Of a stretch of DNA of 64,000 nt, positions 48,545-60,418 are shown piece after piece (positions within the stretch are counted from its first letter, which is position 1; every line of letters starts with the position of its first letter). The notes under the pieces were generated by a model. That model had not been told where the DNA came from, did no database searches, and saw only the letters and a program-made list of their open reading frames with translations. The stretch lies in contig JNEU01000826.1 in NCBI GenBank assembly GCA_000697475.1, forward strand, positions 186,001-250,000, given 5' to 3'. This DNA is from Lichtheimia corymbifera B2541 (lineage: Eukaryota; Mucoromycota; Mucoromycetes; Mucorales; Lichtheimiaceae). A program made the translations under genes and the position numbers.

Positions 48545-51500
48545 TTATACTTTTCGACGCTCTCTATTCTGCTTGAAGCACAAGAATTGCACCACTGTGC
48601 TTTTTCGACTAAAGACCAAAAGATCCTTGACATGATTCAATTCAGCCTGTAATTCACCAGCATTTTGTTGTTGAGCATCGTAAGACTGTTCGATTGATTG
48701 ATAGATGAGTTGCAGTGTTTCTGAAGCTGCTGGTGTAACATATTGCTGTAAAGTTTGGTGCATGAATTCGATCTCCAATGTTGCCTGCAGCATACCACCC
48801 ATACCAAAGCGTTCTACTTGGCGGAAACTCTCGAGACAATCATTGGCCATATTTTCAAGGAGAGCTGATACTGCACGATGGACAAGGTGCTTGGTCACGC
48901 TGCTTACTTGTGAATGCACCATCACAAGCGTCATAAGAGCTTCATACACGTAAGGATGTACCTCTATTTAAAAGATGTTAGCCATTGATCCACTCATCCT
49001 ATTCCTTCCTTGCATACCTGTAGGCTTGGGGATGCTGTACCAGTCAACCCCGCTCAATAGAATTCCTTGACGAATGATATCTCGCAGTAAACCAGACTTG
49101 CGCTTGATGTAATCATTAAAGAGAATCTTGTCGAGCTGATCAACAACATCGATCAAGGTCTATTGTGGAATGTCAATAAGGATCCTCCTCCCAAAAAGTA
49201 AAGCCTGTCACTTGCCTTGAGATCTTCATCCATGTTACATTTGTAAGCCATCTGGAATAACCCAACCAGCTTTGGGATGACCGTTGATCGCATATGAGCC
49301 AAATTACCAACGGTAAGCAAGATACGCATATCCTACAAGGCATACAAACGATTTAGCAATAGTCCACTGTGATCAACAAAGTATTACCATTGAATGAACA
49401 TCGATCTTATCACGCTTTTTGGCCAGTTGCACTTCCTCTTTCTCATTCAAGGGCACATAATCCGAGAACGCAAGCCGCACCAGCCCATCCAGGAAGGTAT
49501 ACGTCGATTCCAAAAATGACGCACGGATCTTTTCCACATACTCTGGCTTCACTTCTTGTCGGCTCTGTGCCACCATATCATCGTTGGTAACTGCAAGAGT
49601 TGCTATTCGGAATGCTGATCTGGCACAAAATTTGTGGTAATCATAGTAGCGTTTGAGCAAGCCGGTGCATTGAGGAAGCTCCGGATCCAGGATCCACTCT
49701 TCAAGCAAGTAAAAACTCTTGGCATCTAATGATACGATCATCGTCAGTGATCCAATTTCACTATTTTCCACTTTTGCCAGTAACAAACCTCGTTCCCAGC
49801 ACTTGCAAATGACTTCGACAAATTTCCATCTTGCCTTTTCCATTAGACCTGTCAAACCCGAGAATGCCTCACCAGCAAGATGGATGGCACTTATATCGTT
49901 CACACAATGAGCCAAATCACTGATAATACGTGTGAGATACTCGGAGACATGGATAGAGCTTGCATTCACAGGAAGGAACCCGGGCATGATCACCGTTTCA
50001 GTGCCATCAGCGTTTTGTTGTACAGGTAAAGAGGGCTCGTTCAAAGAGAAGTAATCAGATATCAATGATGCATATAAATCAACAATGTTGCGTGACATGC
50101 TTTGGCATTGCTCCACTTTGCCCATATCCACTCCTTGTCGCCGTTTACGGGAAGTTCCATTCGACTTGGCTGAAGCCTATTCATGATTTATCAATACCCT
50201 GCCATTCATTCACCACCATTCCGTGTACCTTGTGTGCAAATTTGCCTTCAATAAATGCCTTTGATAATCGCCAAAAATCTGGCAAGCAGCGCAACAACAA
50301 CGTGGATAACGACTTCACAAGCTCAGATATAAGTCGCCAGGCCCGTACACTTGGATCACGATCTACCATTGTCACGTGTAAGCACCCTGCATCCAACCAT
50401 CTCATTGTTCAAAGTATATTTACCTGCAGATGAATCGAAGCTCTTTGTTTGGATTTGACCAATGGCTTTCTTGAGGGCCAAGCTGCGTTGACAATCGGAT
50501 TCGGCCGTGTCGTTGGTGGTACGCAAAACGTCAATCTTTTTCACTGCATTCTCGCAGGTCTCCTTTAGCAAGCCCATGATCCATCGATATTGACTATCCA
50601 AATAAAACCATGCTGGATCTTCAGTCGTATCAAGATCAAACAGGAAGCTGAAAATAAACAACATGTGAGTAAAAAACCATCAGCTTTTACATTCATTGTT
50701 GCTTACTTGATTGTCTTTTCTTGTTCTTCCATGCTGCGCCAAGGATCCTCCAACATTTTGAGAAGAACGCTTCTTAATTCCACCACAATCTTGTTGACTT
50801 CGGTCCAGACTTTGTCGAATACTTTGCGATGTAGCTCGGAAATGTTGCTCTCTTCCTCTGATCCATCCACCTTATCATCCTCCTTTTGCAAATCATGATA
50901 CAGATATTTTCCTTTGCGATAATCTCGGATAGCTGTCTCGTACTTGTGTTGCTTGATCGATTCAAGAAGACTGCTCGGCAGGTTGAAAAAGAACTTGTAG
51001 CGTTGAAGCACAGAGATCGTACTTCGCACCTTGTCGACTTTTTGACGTCGTTCAATGATAGGTCCATAAATAAGATCCGCACGTGTGTTTGCCTCTGAAT
51101 CACGTTTCAAGTGAGTACTAGATGCATTCCTTGCAAGCATATGGATATACTACATACCATCCAAAACCTTCTCCAAGTGTCTCGTTCCATACTCCTCAGC
51201 TGGATTCAATTGTTTGGATTTCATTTCATCATAAACGTGGTCCACCGTTTCCTTGGCACTCACAAATCGATCAAAGTTGGAATGCACCAAATGCTTCAAT
51301 GCTTCTGCACGTTGATCAATGCTCAGTCGGAGGCGTTCTTCTCCAGCAATCAATTCATTGTATGGCGTGTCTTTGTGTACTTGCTGCAAGAATAGACGTG
51401 GCTGGAATGATTTGCTGGTAATAACGAGTGATGATTCTTGTATAATAAAGTGTCAGAATCCTGTTACTATAGCATCGATCGTTTTGACACTTACTCTCCC

Positions 51501-51870
51501 TCAGTTGCATCGCATTAACTGTGCTGTTTCGGAAATTGCTAGATATACGAATAAAGTCAATACGGGTTGTATTCACTCGTCAGGCTGCTTACTCGTCAAA
51601 GATAGTATTACGAATACCAAGTGGGTCAGCGTCGTCCGAGATTTGAAGGTCGTTATTACTGCTGTTGGCATCCTTGGCACCGTCTTGTAATTGAGCATCG
51701 TAGCGTTGGGACAGATGACGGAGGGTGATTTCAGCAACGACTGGTTCGTCTAAAGATCCTGCAGGATATTCCTCCCATATCTCTGGTTCGAGAGTATCAA
51801 GTTGATAGAATCGCATGAGAGCTGCATCTTCGGCATATTCTGGCAACTCGGATCGACTAATCGTAGCCAT
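48545..51870 (-). CDS. SEC5: Exocyst complex component Sec5
   Basis: Ten exons: 51870-51593, 51538-51495, 51436-51158, 51094-50707, 50647-50424, 50386-50229, 50176-49388, 49332-49216, 49159-49018 and 48963-48545; 945 residues, close to yeast (971) and human (924). The conserved Sec5 N-terminal block is clear: LFLQQVHKDTPYNEL, SIDQRAEALKHLVHSNFDRFVSAK, TVDHVYDEMK, followed by the long helical rods (RRQKVDKVRSTISVLQRYKFFFNLP; HRKVFDKVWTEVNKIVVELR). The C-terminal part is all helical with a final basic tail. Sec5 is one of eight exocyst subunits tethering secretory vesicles at growth sites such as hyphal tips. The intron after DEDLK uses a GC donor (49215). Confidence 0.93.
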
Positions 51871-52164
51871 CAAGGTGTTGAGTTGAAGGAGTGACGAAAA
51901 GGGAAAGCCTGCTTGCGTGCAACTCGCATGAGTACCAGCTTAATTCGCGGAGTGTAACTCATGCTTCTATGTAGCTTTTATATCATCCTCCTGCAATAAA
52001 AGTTGTTGTATCCCTCTCTTCTGTGTTATATATAAGAAAGCACTGTGTCATCAGATATATTCATCGTTTGAAAACGGGGATCCGATGATATTTATTCTTT
52101 CTCAGTATTGTTGACGGTGAAGGCGATTGAAATATACAGGGATGTAATCTTCCCGGATGATAAC

Positions 52165-55020
52165 GAGCAAACTTTCATAATAAAGCGTACAGGCTTCATG
52201 AGAACGAAGTTGATCAGTACGTTCGAGAGCACTTTGTGTGAAAGTTTCAAGTTCGAGATGGACAATCTCGGGGATGTGGGCTGTACACAGCACTTATGCT
52301 CATGTCCGTTCTTTGTCGGACGCTCCCATTTAAAGTTCTCACAATGAAGCGTATGGTTTTTAAATGAATGAAGTTGATCAGCATGATCCAGAGAACCTTC
52401 TTACCAAGCTTCAAGTTCAAAGTAGGGAATCCCAAGGTAATTCATACTAATTGACATTTCATGAATTTGGATGGATGCGGGATTTCCGTCCTTCATAGTA
52501 AATCACACATTATACCCTCCCATTCAAGATTTTTAATTGAAGTATGAGATCTTTATGAGAAATAAATTGATCAGTATGCCTGCGAGCACCCTTTGTGAAA
52601 GTTTCATCTTTGAGAAAGGGGATCTCGAGTCATGGGACCGTCCAACCTACATATGTACCCATTCTTTCATCGTCGGACGCCCCCATTTTTTATCTTACAA
52701 TGAACCCTGCGACTTTGATATGAATGGAGCTGATCAGCATGTCGAAGCCCACGGCCTGACCAAGTTTCACGATGGAGGTGGACAACCGCGGGGGTGTGCA
52801 CTATGCACCCTACTTGCGTTCCATCCGTCTTATATTTGGACCGTCCGATTCATAAAATATCATAATGAAGTATACGGTTTTTAAATGAATGGAGTTGATC
52901 AGCATGACGTAGAGAGCCTTCATACCAAGTTTCAAGTTCAAGATGGGGAATCCCAAGATTATGCATACTAAATGACATTTCATGGATTTGGGCGGGGTCC
53001 GCAATTTCCGTCGATCATAGTAAACCCCATATTATACCCTCCCATTCAAAATCTTTGAATGAAGTATGGGTTCGTTAATAAGACAAAGTTGCTCAGCATG
53101 CCGAAGAGCATATTGTGTGCAAGTTTCAGGTTCGAGAGAGGCAATCTCAAGGTCATGCATTAACTACAGTGTGGATGGATTTGCATGACAGTGCCTGACA
53201 TTTAATTCCAGCTCTTCCACTCTCAGCCTCTTGCCTCTTGCCTCCTCCCATTCTCAACTGTTGCCCCATTCAAGTACAACTACAACCTGCGAACGATTGT
53301 CCTACTTCAACCCATCATGTCAATTCTACAACTGTCTTGATCCTATTTGTCTTTGACTGAATGGCAGCTTCATCGTGCGTGCACCCCACGACAACACCCG
53401 CATTTCTTGACACTCCATCTTCTCTTGTACTCTCTGCTGCCACAACCAAACGTAACAGCATTCATTCCAGCAGTTGCTATTAACGATGTCTTTACACCAC
53501 TGTCTTATACAGCGTTCACAGCCTTGTCACTCTACTGCAACACATGCTCTTGCACACTTTTCTGCCGCGACCAAACGTAGCAGCTGTTGCTATTAGCGAA
53601 GCCTTTACTCTCTTGTCTCAAATTACTTGCAGCAACTTGCTTTGATACATACTGGTTCCAATGGATGGGGTGCTATATCAGCTATCGAATTCAGCGCACT
53701 ACAAGCAATCTTCACCTGGTTGAGCTGTGATGGAGGAAGGGGTTGACCAATAGTCGTATGGGAGAGGGAGCATACCACCAGCGATCACATGGCTCTTTTC
53801 AACCAACATATTGGATTTGATGGATGGATGCAATCAAGTGCAGTGATGAGATACCCTGGAATGTTGCTTTGGTTACTTGACGCGTTGTCTACAGAACGAC
53901 CACGTGGATACGGCTGAGGATGATGGATGGATGGATGGGATGGAATTGACAAAGGAGCTTATATCCTCGACAAAAGGTGTTTTTACAACCGTGGATGATA
54001 TGGAATACTCGAATCAAATCATGCAGCAACTATTTCCAATCATGGATGAAGGATGCTTACGACGGCAGTAACCAAGAATACAATGACACAATTACCCCTG
54101 TTCCACTCTATGTGATTCACTCGTACGTTATCCTATTTGCAACACTGTTCCTTTATCATATTTACTCGATAAACATCCACACCACTATGTCTTATGCTTT
54201 GACTTAATCATTGAATGAAAATTGGATTCAAGACGGTATTTAGGATGGTATCGTGATATCAACTCATATGTGCGGGGATGTGGATCACTTGGTTGGTTTC
54301 TGGATTGAAGGGGGAATAGTAGCTTGAAGGCGGAAAGCGAAACTGAATCATTTATATCATTGTATGTATCGAGATGCATCTGTTCTTTTGTGACAGTATA
54401 CTTTCGTTTAAGGTTCCTAGTTCACATGATGATACACGAAGGCAGTCGCTATTCTCAAACGATTGTATTGCAAAGACAATAAATTCAGAGTGAGGATGCC
54501 CGACATCATATGTAGTGCTTGTTATATAAGCTTAATTCATTGTAAGCTTATTTCATTATTATGTTCAAGAAAGAGTGAGCTGTGAGAGAATGTGGCACGA
54601 ATGCATGAACATGTTATGATTACCTAAGACAAATTCCAGCTAACACTATCCTATGCAACGTAAGTAAGAACGAACCATTCCATCGGGCTATCATAGGCGG
54701 GCCTTACTACAGGTGTATTGTGGATGCAGTTACTTCATGCATCTCTCCACAAATAGGATCGGGTCCTTCAAGTCGTTTCATTTTAGAATTTTAGTTATGG
54801 GCATCTTTATGTTTTTCATATGCTGTAAGCGTGATGCTATATGCAAAGTGGTCTTTGTTCATTGTGAAGTAGCTCGGCTCTGATAGAGGAATATGCGCAG
54901 GGGCTTGCTTGTGTGACTCAGCCTATCAGGCACAATGGAAAGGGAAATGTATGATACCTTATCGGCTATTCGATGACATATGGTAGTTGGCAGCTGATAG
55001 TGACTTCCTCCCAATCAGCA
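52165..55020 (+). mobile_element. Long interspersed repeat, copy B
   Basis: Same orientation and order as copy A. Six core units with the gttgatcag-like motif and aagtttca lie near 52195, 52370, 52550, 52710, 52885 and 53070, two more than in copy A. Then comes the conserved region from 53155 (cagtgcctgac, ccattcaagtacaactaca, gcaatcaagtgcag, caagaatacaatgacaca) to about 54700. The right terminal sequence at 54790-54900 is the inverse of the left terminus of copy A (catatgctgtaagcgtgatg, then ggtctttgttcattgtgaag), and outer similarity continues to about 55020. The left terminus was not found, so the copy looks 5'-truncated or rearranged. The frame matching 7755-8306 is broken. No transposase is seen. 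Confidence 0.6.
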
Positions 55021-56125
55021 TTGTTGTCCATTCTACGACAATGGGAACAAATATTATATAAGTTGATATGCAATCTACGTGTCAAAACCCTGGTGTTCTT
55101 GCGTAAACATTTTTCCTCAAGCCAGACTCTCTACCAAACAACTCCATTACTCTACGTATACTTGCTATAGTGAATATAAGTCTTAAAGCCAATAAAATTG
55201 CTTTGCATGCAATCATCATCAACATCATGGCCCGTGCGCTCGAATATGGATGCATGCTGACTTTGAAATGTCGACAGTGATGCTGACAATGACTCCATTC
55301 CTTGTCTAATGACTACTAGTAGGTTGCTTGAAGCACCCCTATGACTTTGCCTTTGGGTATTGTGGGATCGATTTGCATGAAATCACGACCGTTGGAAAGC
55401 CAGACCTCGTGACTTGGGATTACAATCATTGAATAGTTGTTTCCTCGCTTACGAATGATATTGCTTCTTATGATAATTCATATCGACTGTGTTTCTTGCT
55501 ATACCAATGTCTTCAGATCCACGTCATCTACGCCCATTCAAGCCATTGCCAAATATACTTAAGGTTACCCAGGAGCGGCAATTGATAATGGCTCAACCCC
55601 TCCCTTGGGCAGAAGGCGTGTAAACAACAATAATGGCATCAAGTGTGAAATCTCATGCACATATCATCCAACAATGACGTATATTGATGCCATGAACGAA
55701 CACCAGCATAATCTTACCATCCTGTATTTTAGTGGATCATCTGGGTATTTGCTACCAATAATGTCATTGTCGTCATAGTACAACTGAGTCACTGATGATC
55801 GGTGTTTTTTGGGTAGGATAACAATTGACTCAGCACCGTAGAATGATCACCGCTAGTAACTCCTCCCAATGTCCCATCGTAATCGTGTACCCGTGGTCAG
55901 GTCAGACCACAATACGCCTCGTGGATAGCATTTGACAAATGAATAATAACGTTGGTGGAGTGACACCACGTGAGTAAAATCTAAAACTATTATTTGACGA
56001 TGTAAGCTCACAAGATAATCCATTGTTGAAGTTGCACAAAGGCTTGACGTTATCAGTTCCCAATACAACTGCAAGTCCGATCGTGTTTACGCATGAAAAA
56101 GCGTGCTCGGCGGCGGATTGGTTCT

Positions 56126-56166
<41 letters not shown>

Positions 56167-56182
56167 TTTTCCATCCCACACA
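55021..56182. promoter_or_regulatory. Spacer and leader upstream of GDE1, with TC microsatellite
   Basis: No gene is recognised. A (tc)n tract at 56129-56164 ends 18 bases before the start codon, so it is probably within the 5' leader or core promoter; such CT-rich tracts are common there in fungi. Confidence 0.5.
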
Positions 56183-59100
56183 ATGAAGTTTGGCAAAACA
56201 CTGCTTCGCAATCAGCTACCAGAATGGTCCAAGAATTATATTTCTTATAAGGCGTTGAAAAAGTCTATCAATGAGGCTGCTGGTGAGCTACCACCTTCTG
56301 AGGAAGTCATTACAGGTACATTTCAAGGGGATCGTGATGGGGTTTGACCAATGCTCATTGACTTGTTCATAGCCATCTTGTTCCAACTGGATCGTGAGCT
56401 TGAAAAGGTGGATACATTCTACAGCTACAAAAAGAGCCAAGTGGATCGTCGTCTATGGATCTTGTCAGAGAAGTACAATCAACATTACAACCCACCCGAA
56501 CCATTATCCCCATCACCCGAGCGAGAGCCCTATGTGGATATCAATGAGGAACTACTGAGCGCCTTGCAGGAGACTCGTGCACAAATGAACAAGGTCATGT
56601 GGTTTGCCGAATTGAACGCCAAAGGATTTCGAAAGATATTGAAAAAGTAACGTCATGGTGGCGATATGGAAGTAATGTAAGCAATGTGTGCTAACCATAT
56701 ACTTCCTAGATTGGACAAGAAACTGGGCCTTGAGTCACAGAACGTTTACTGGAATACAAAGGTAGTCGTTTGTTGCTCTCTCGCTCAGTCCAACGTGTTG
56801 TATTATTCCCTGTCCTGTAACAAGATCGACACCTTGGTTGTATATGTACTTAGGTGTCAGTGCTCCCATTTGCATCCCAAGGCCAAATCCATCAAGAGAT
56901 TGACAAGTTGAACCAATGGATCTCGACCTTGACTTTATCTATATCTGTGACGGATTCCACTCATGGCAAGGCAGCAAACAAGGGTCAACCAGCATCGGTG
57001 GCTGTCAAGCTCCCTTTGCCGTCAACAATGCGACGTCATACCAACATTCTCAATGAGGAGGAGAACGATTTGTTTTCGGAGGCTATTGAGGATGACGATT
57101 TGTTTAAGCTCAAAGAGCTCCTGAATTCTGGTTCACTTGCCTCTGTCAAATGCAAATCTCATGCTGATCAGGTAAATGCCCCCTCACTTATTTTCCCAAT
57201 TAAGAAAGCCCCGTCCCATCTCCCCCTCTTTTCTCGTGCTAACTTTAATGGGTGGTGGGAATATTAGACACGTTATGCTCTTTTGGAATTGGCAACACAA
57301 AGAGGATCCATCCATTGTCTCGAATACTTGATTCAATCCGGCGTCAGCCCACTCGATCACCGCGACATCAATGAGCGCAACATCCTTCACAAGTTGTCCA
57401 TCTTGTTAGCCGATGCTCGTCCTGAACATTCTCCTTCCAAGGTCCTTCAAACTTTGTTACATCTTTCCCCTGAATTGCCAAAGCAAGTGGATTTTGCCGG
57501 TCGTCGTCCTTTGCATTATGCATGCGAATTTGGTCAATCTGAAATGGCAAAGGTGCTATTACGACATGCAATGGAGTATTCGTATTACGGTGACGATGGC
57601 TTTGCTGACCCAAGATGGCAAGATCGTGATGGTCATACTCCACTATTCCTTTCTATCCTGCATGGCAACTTTCAAACTTTAAGCGCCCTGGTTGAAACTG
57701 CAAACATTACAGACATCGATGGAGTTATTGCAGGTAATTACGGTTATTGTTTTTTCTTACATGATAAGCATCTGACTTTATTGTTTCCGTATTAGCTGCA
57801 TCAGTCAAACATACGAATGGAAACACGGGGTCAAACGATGATGTTCCAGTCCCTGAATTTGCACGTCAATCCCACCATCCTTCAGCAGTCGCAATGGCTT
57901 GTACGTTATCCAATTTGGAATTGTTGTATCTCCTCATTGATACTGGCGCGTCGGTGGATCTTGCCGATGAAGATGGAGAAACCCCTTTGTTGATTGCTAT
58001 CAGGAACCAGTTTACTGAAGGTGCTCGTGTTCTCATCACCCAAGGTCATGCCAATGTCAACCTTCCTGAAAAGGTGAATGGTTGGACACCATTGATTGTA
58101 GCAGGTAAAAAAAAGTGGCTCGGAGAAAAGTTTCATGCAAGGGGGGAAATACTCATGTGACATATGTAATAGCAATGGAAGGGTCTTATGACATTGCCCA
58201 AATCCTTCTCGAACATGGTGCTGATATGTCTTATACGGACTATGCTGGTTGGGCTGCATATGAACACGCCGTATTCCGAGGTCACCTGGACATTGGCAAG
58301 TTGATCAAGCCAAAGGATATTCCTCGCAAGCTTGCAAGCCCAACTCATGTCAATGGAAATGGCACCGACGCCAATGGTCAACATATACTCAAGGCACGCT
58401 CAAGCGCAAGTCGATTGTATGGTCACAAGTACTTGACAGACCAAACCATGATCATTATCAAGTTGGGATCCAATGACATCCGCAATCCATTGTCCAAGAA
58501 CTTTTTGAATCTTCATGATAACAGCCTAGAAGATCAACGCATGTCTATTGCAGTATCAGCCACTGGTGCCACAGGAGAACTTCCAATCCTTGATTTGCCA
58601 GAGAACAATCAACAATACCTATTACAGCCTGATCCCATGGTGCTATTCTGTTCCAGACCTGAGGATGTGGTCTTGCGTTTCGATTTGGTGGAAACATTCG
58701 CCTCACCCCAAGCATCGGATGCCATTATTGCCCGTGGCACTGCTATCATGGCAACTGATCAAATTTATACAAAGTCAGGCGGCTTCAAGGGTCAAACAGC
58801 TGGCAACTTTTCGCTTCGTGGACAACAAACCGTACCATTGATTCGTACCAAGACCTTGGAATATGTGGGCACTATTGGATTCGAATACTTTGTTATCAAG
58901 CCATTCACCCATCCAAGAATGTCAGTTGGTGATCGTTACACTTATTACAAATCGGTGGATACGAAGGTAAAGGATTCCATATCAGATGATTTCATGGATG
59001 CTGAATACTTGTGATATCATAGATTATTGGTCATCGTGGCTCTGGTATGAACCGAAAGAATTCACATTTACAAGTTGGAGAGAATACGGTGCTTTCTTTT

Positions 59101-60284
59101 ATTACTGCCGCATCCTTGGGAGCAGAATATGTGGAATTTGGTAAGCACTATAGTCGATGATACATTTCTGCGGTGACTAAGACCTATTTCCAATAGATGT
59201 GCAGCTTACAAAGGATATGGTGCCTGTCATCTACCACGATTGGACGGTTACAGAAACCGGATTTGATATTCCCTTGAACGCAATTACTGTGGAACAATTC
59301 TTGAACCTTAGACCATCAGGACATATCAAGGAGTATCACACGGGTGTCAGTAATGGGCCACACGGATTGCTTTTCCCCACAGTCAACAATACGCAGCCTG
59401 AACCTGTATATCCCCTTGTTAATGGCAATTCAGCAGCTTTGTCACCCACTGGTGCCCGTATGGGTCGTTCGAACTCCTTAGGCGCTATTGGCGGTGTTCA
59501 GATGTATGGTCGTAACGTGGCATCCAAGCGATTAGAATTGACTCGCACCAACAAGTTGGGCAAGCTCAAAGGAAATGGCCCTGAAAGCATTCAAGCACCA
59601 TTTACAACTTTGGTTGAAGCTTTGAAGGTATGTAAATACGAAGATGCTTTTGCTAAAACGCCAAGGATCTAATGGGAAGATATTATGTAGAAAATCCCAA
59701 AGTCTGCTGGTTGCAACATTGAAGTGAAATATCCTATGGTGGATGAAGCTGAAGGGGATGAGCTCTACCAATTCCAGGAAATCAACATGTTCGTCGATAC
59801 AATCCTCAACTGCGTTTACGACAACACCGAGGAGGATCGTCGCATTATCTTTTCTTCTTTCCACCCTGAGATTTGCCTTGCACTTAACATCAAGCAACCC
59901 AACTATCCTGTCTTTTTCCTCAGTGACGCTGGTACCTTACCCATGGCTGATGTGCGTTGCAACTCTCTTCAAGGTGCCATGCGTTTCGCAAAACAAGCTG
60001 ATCTCTTGGGAGTTGTTCTAGCCAGTGAGCCCATCCTGGAAGCCCCACGTATGGTCAACGTTATCAAGGAATCTGGATTGCTCCTTTTCACTTATGGTGT
60101 CCTCAATAATGAAGTGGAAAACGCTGTGGCTCAACGCAATTATGGTGTGGATGCTGTTATTGTGGTATGTTATCCTCGCTGGTAAATGAAAGCCAACAAT
60201 GAAGCTGAATTATTTTCTCTTTAGGACTCTGTTGTGGCTGTCAGAAAAGGATTGAGAGGTGGCGATGTCCAAACAACTACTTAG
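56183..60284 (+). CDS. GDE1: Gde1-type glycerophosphocholine phosphodiesterase (SPX, ankyrin, GDPD)
   Basis: Eleven exons: 56183-56315, 56373-56646, 56710-56761, 56854-57171, 57268-57733, 57796-58104, 58173-58966, 59023-59140, 59197-59627, 59691-60164 and 60225-60284; 1142 residues (yeast Gde1 has 1223). The SPX domain covers about residues 1-190 (MKFGKTLLRNQLPEW, YISYKALKK, LELEKVDTFY-type helix, WFAELNAKGFRKILKKLDK), with lysines that bind inositol pyrophosphates. Ankyrin repeats follow at about 260-560 (GRRPLHYACEFGQSEMAKVLL, DGHTPLFLS, DGETPLLIAIRNQF). The GDPD domain starts near residue 783 with IIGHRGSGMN, then EFDVQLTKD and YHDW, which hold the catalytic histidines and metal ligands. 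The enzyme splits glycerophosphocholine to glycerol phosphate and choline in the cytosol, linked to phosphate status. Confidence 0.95.
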
Positions 60285-60418
60285 AATACTATATCCACAT
60301 GATCACCCGATACATTTTCCCCAATTATGATTTATACAAGCGCTTTATGAAGACAAAAGCAATAAAAGCAATGCGCTAGTAATGACTACTAATATAGATG
60401 GAGAATATGCAATGATTT

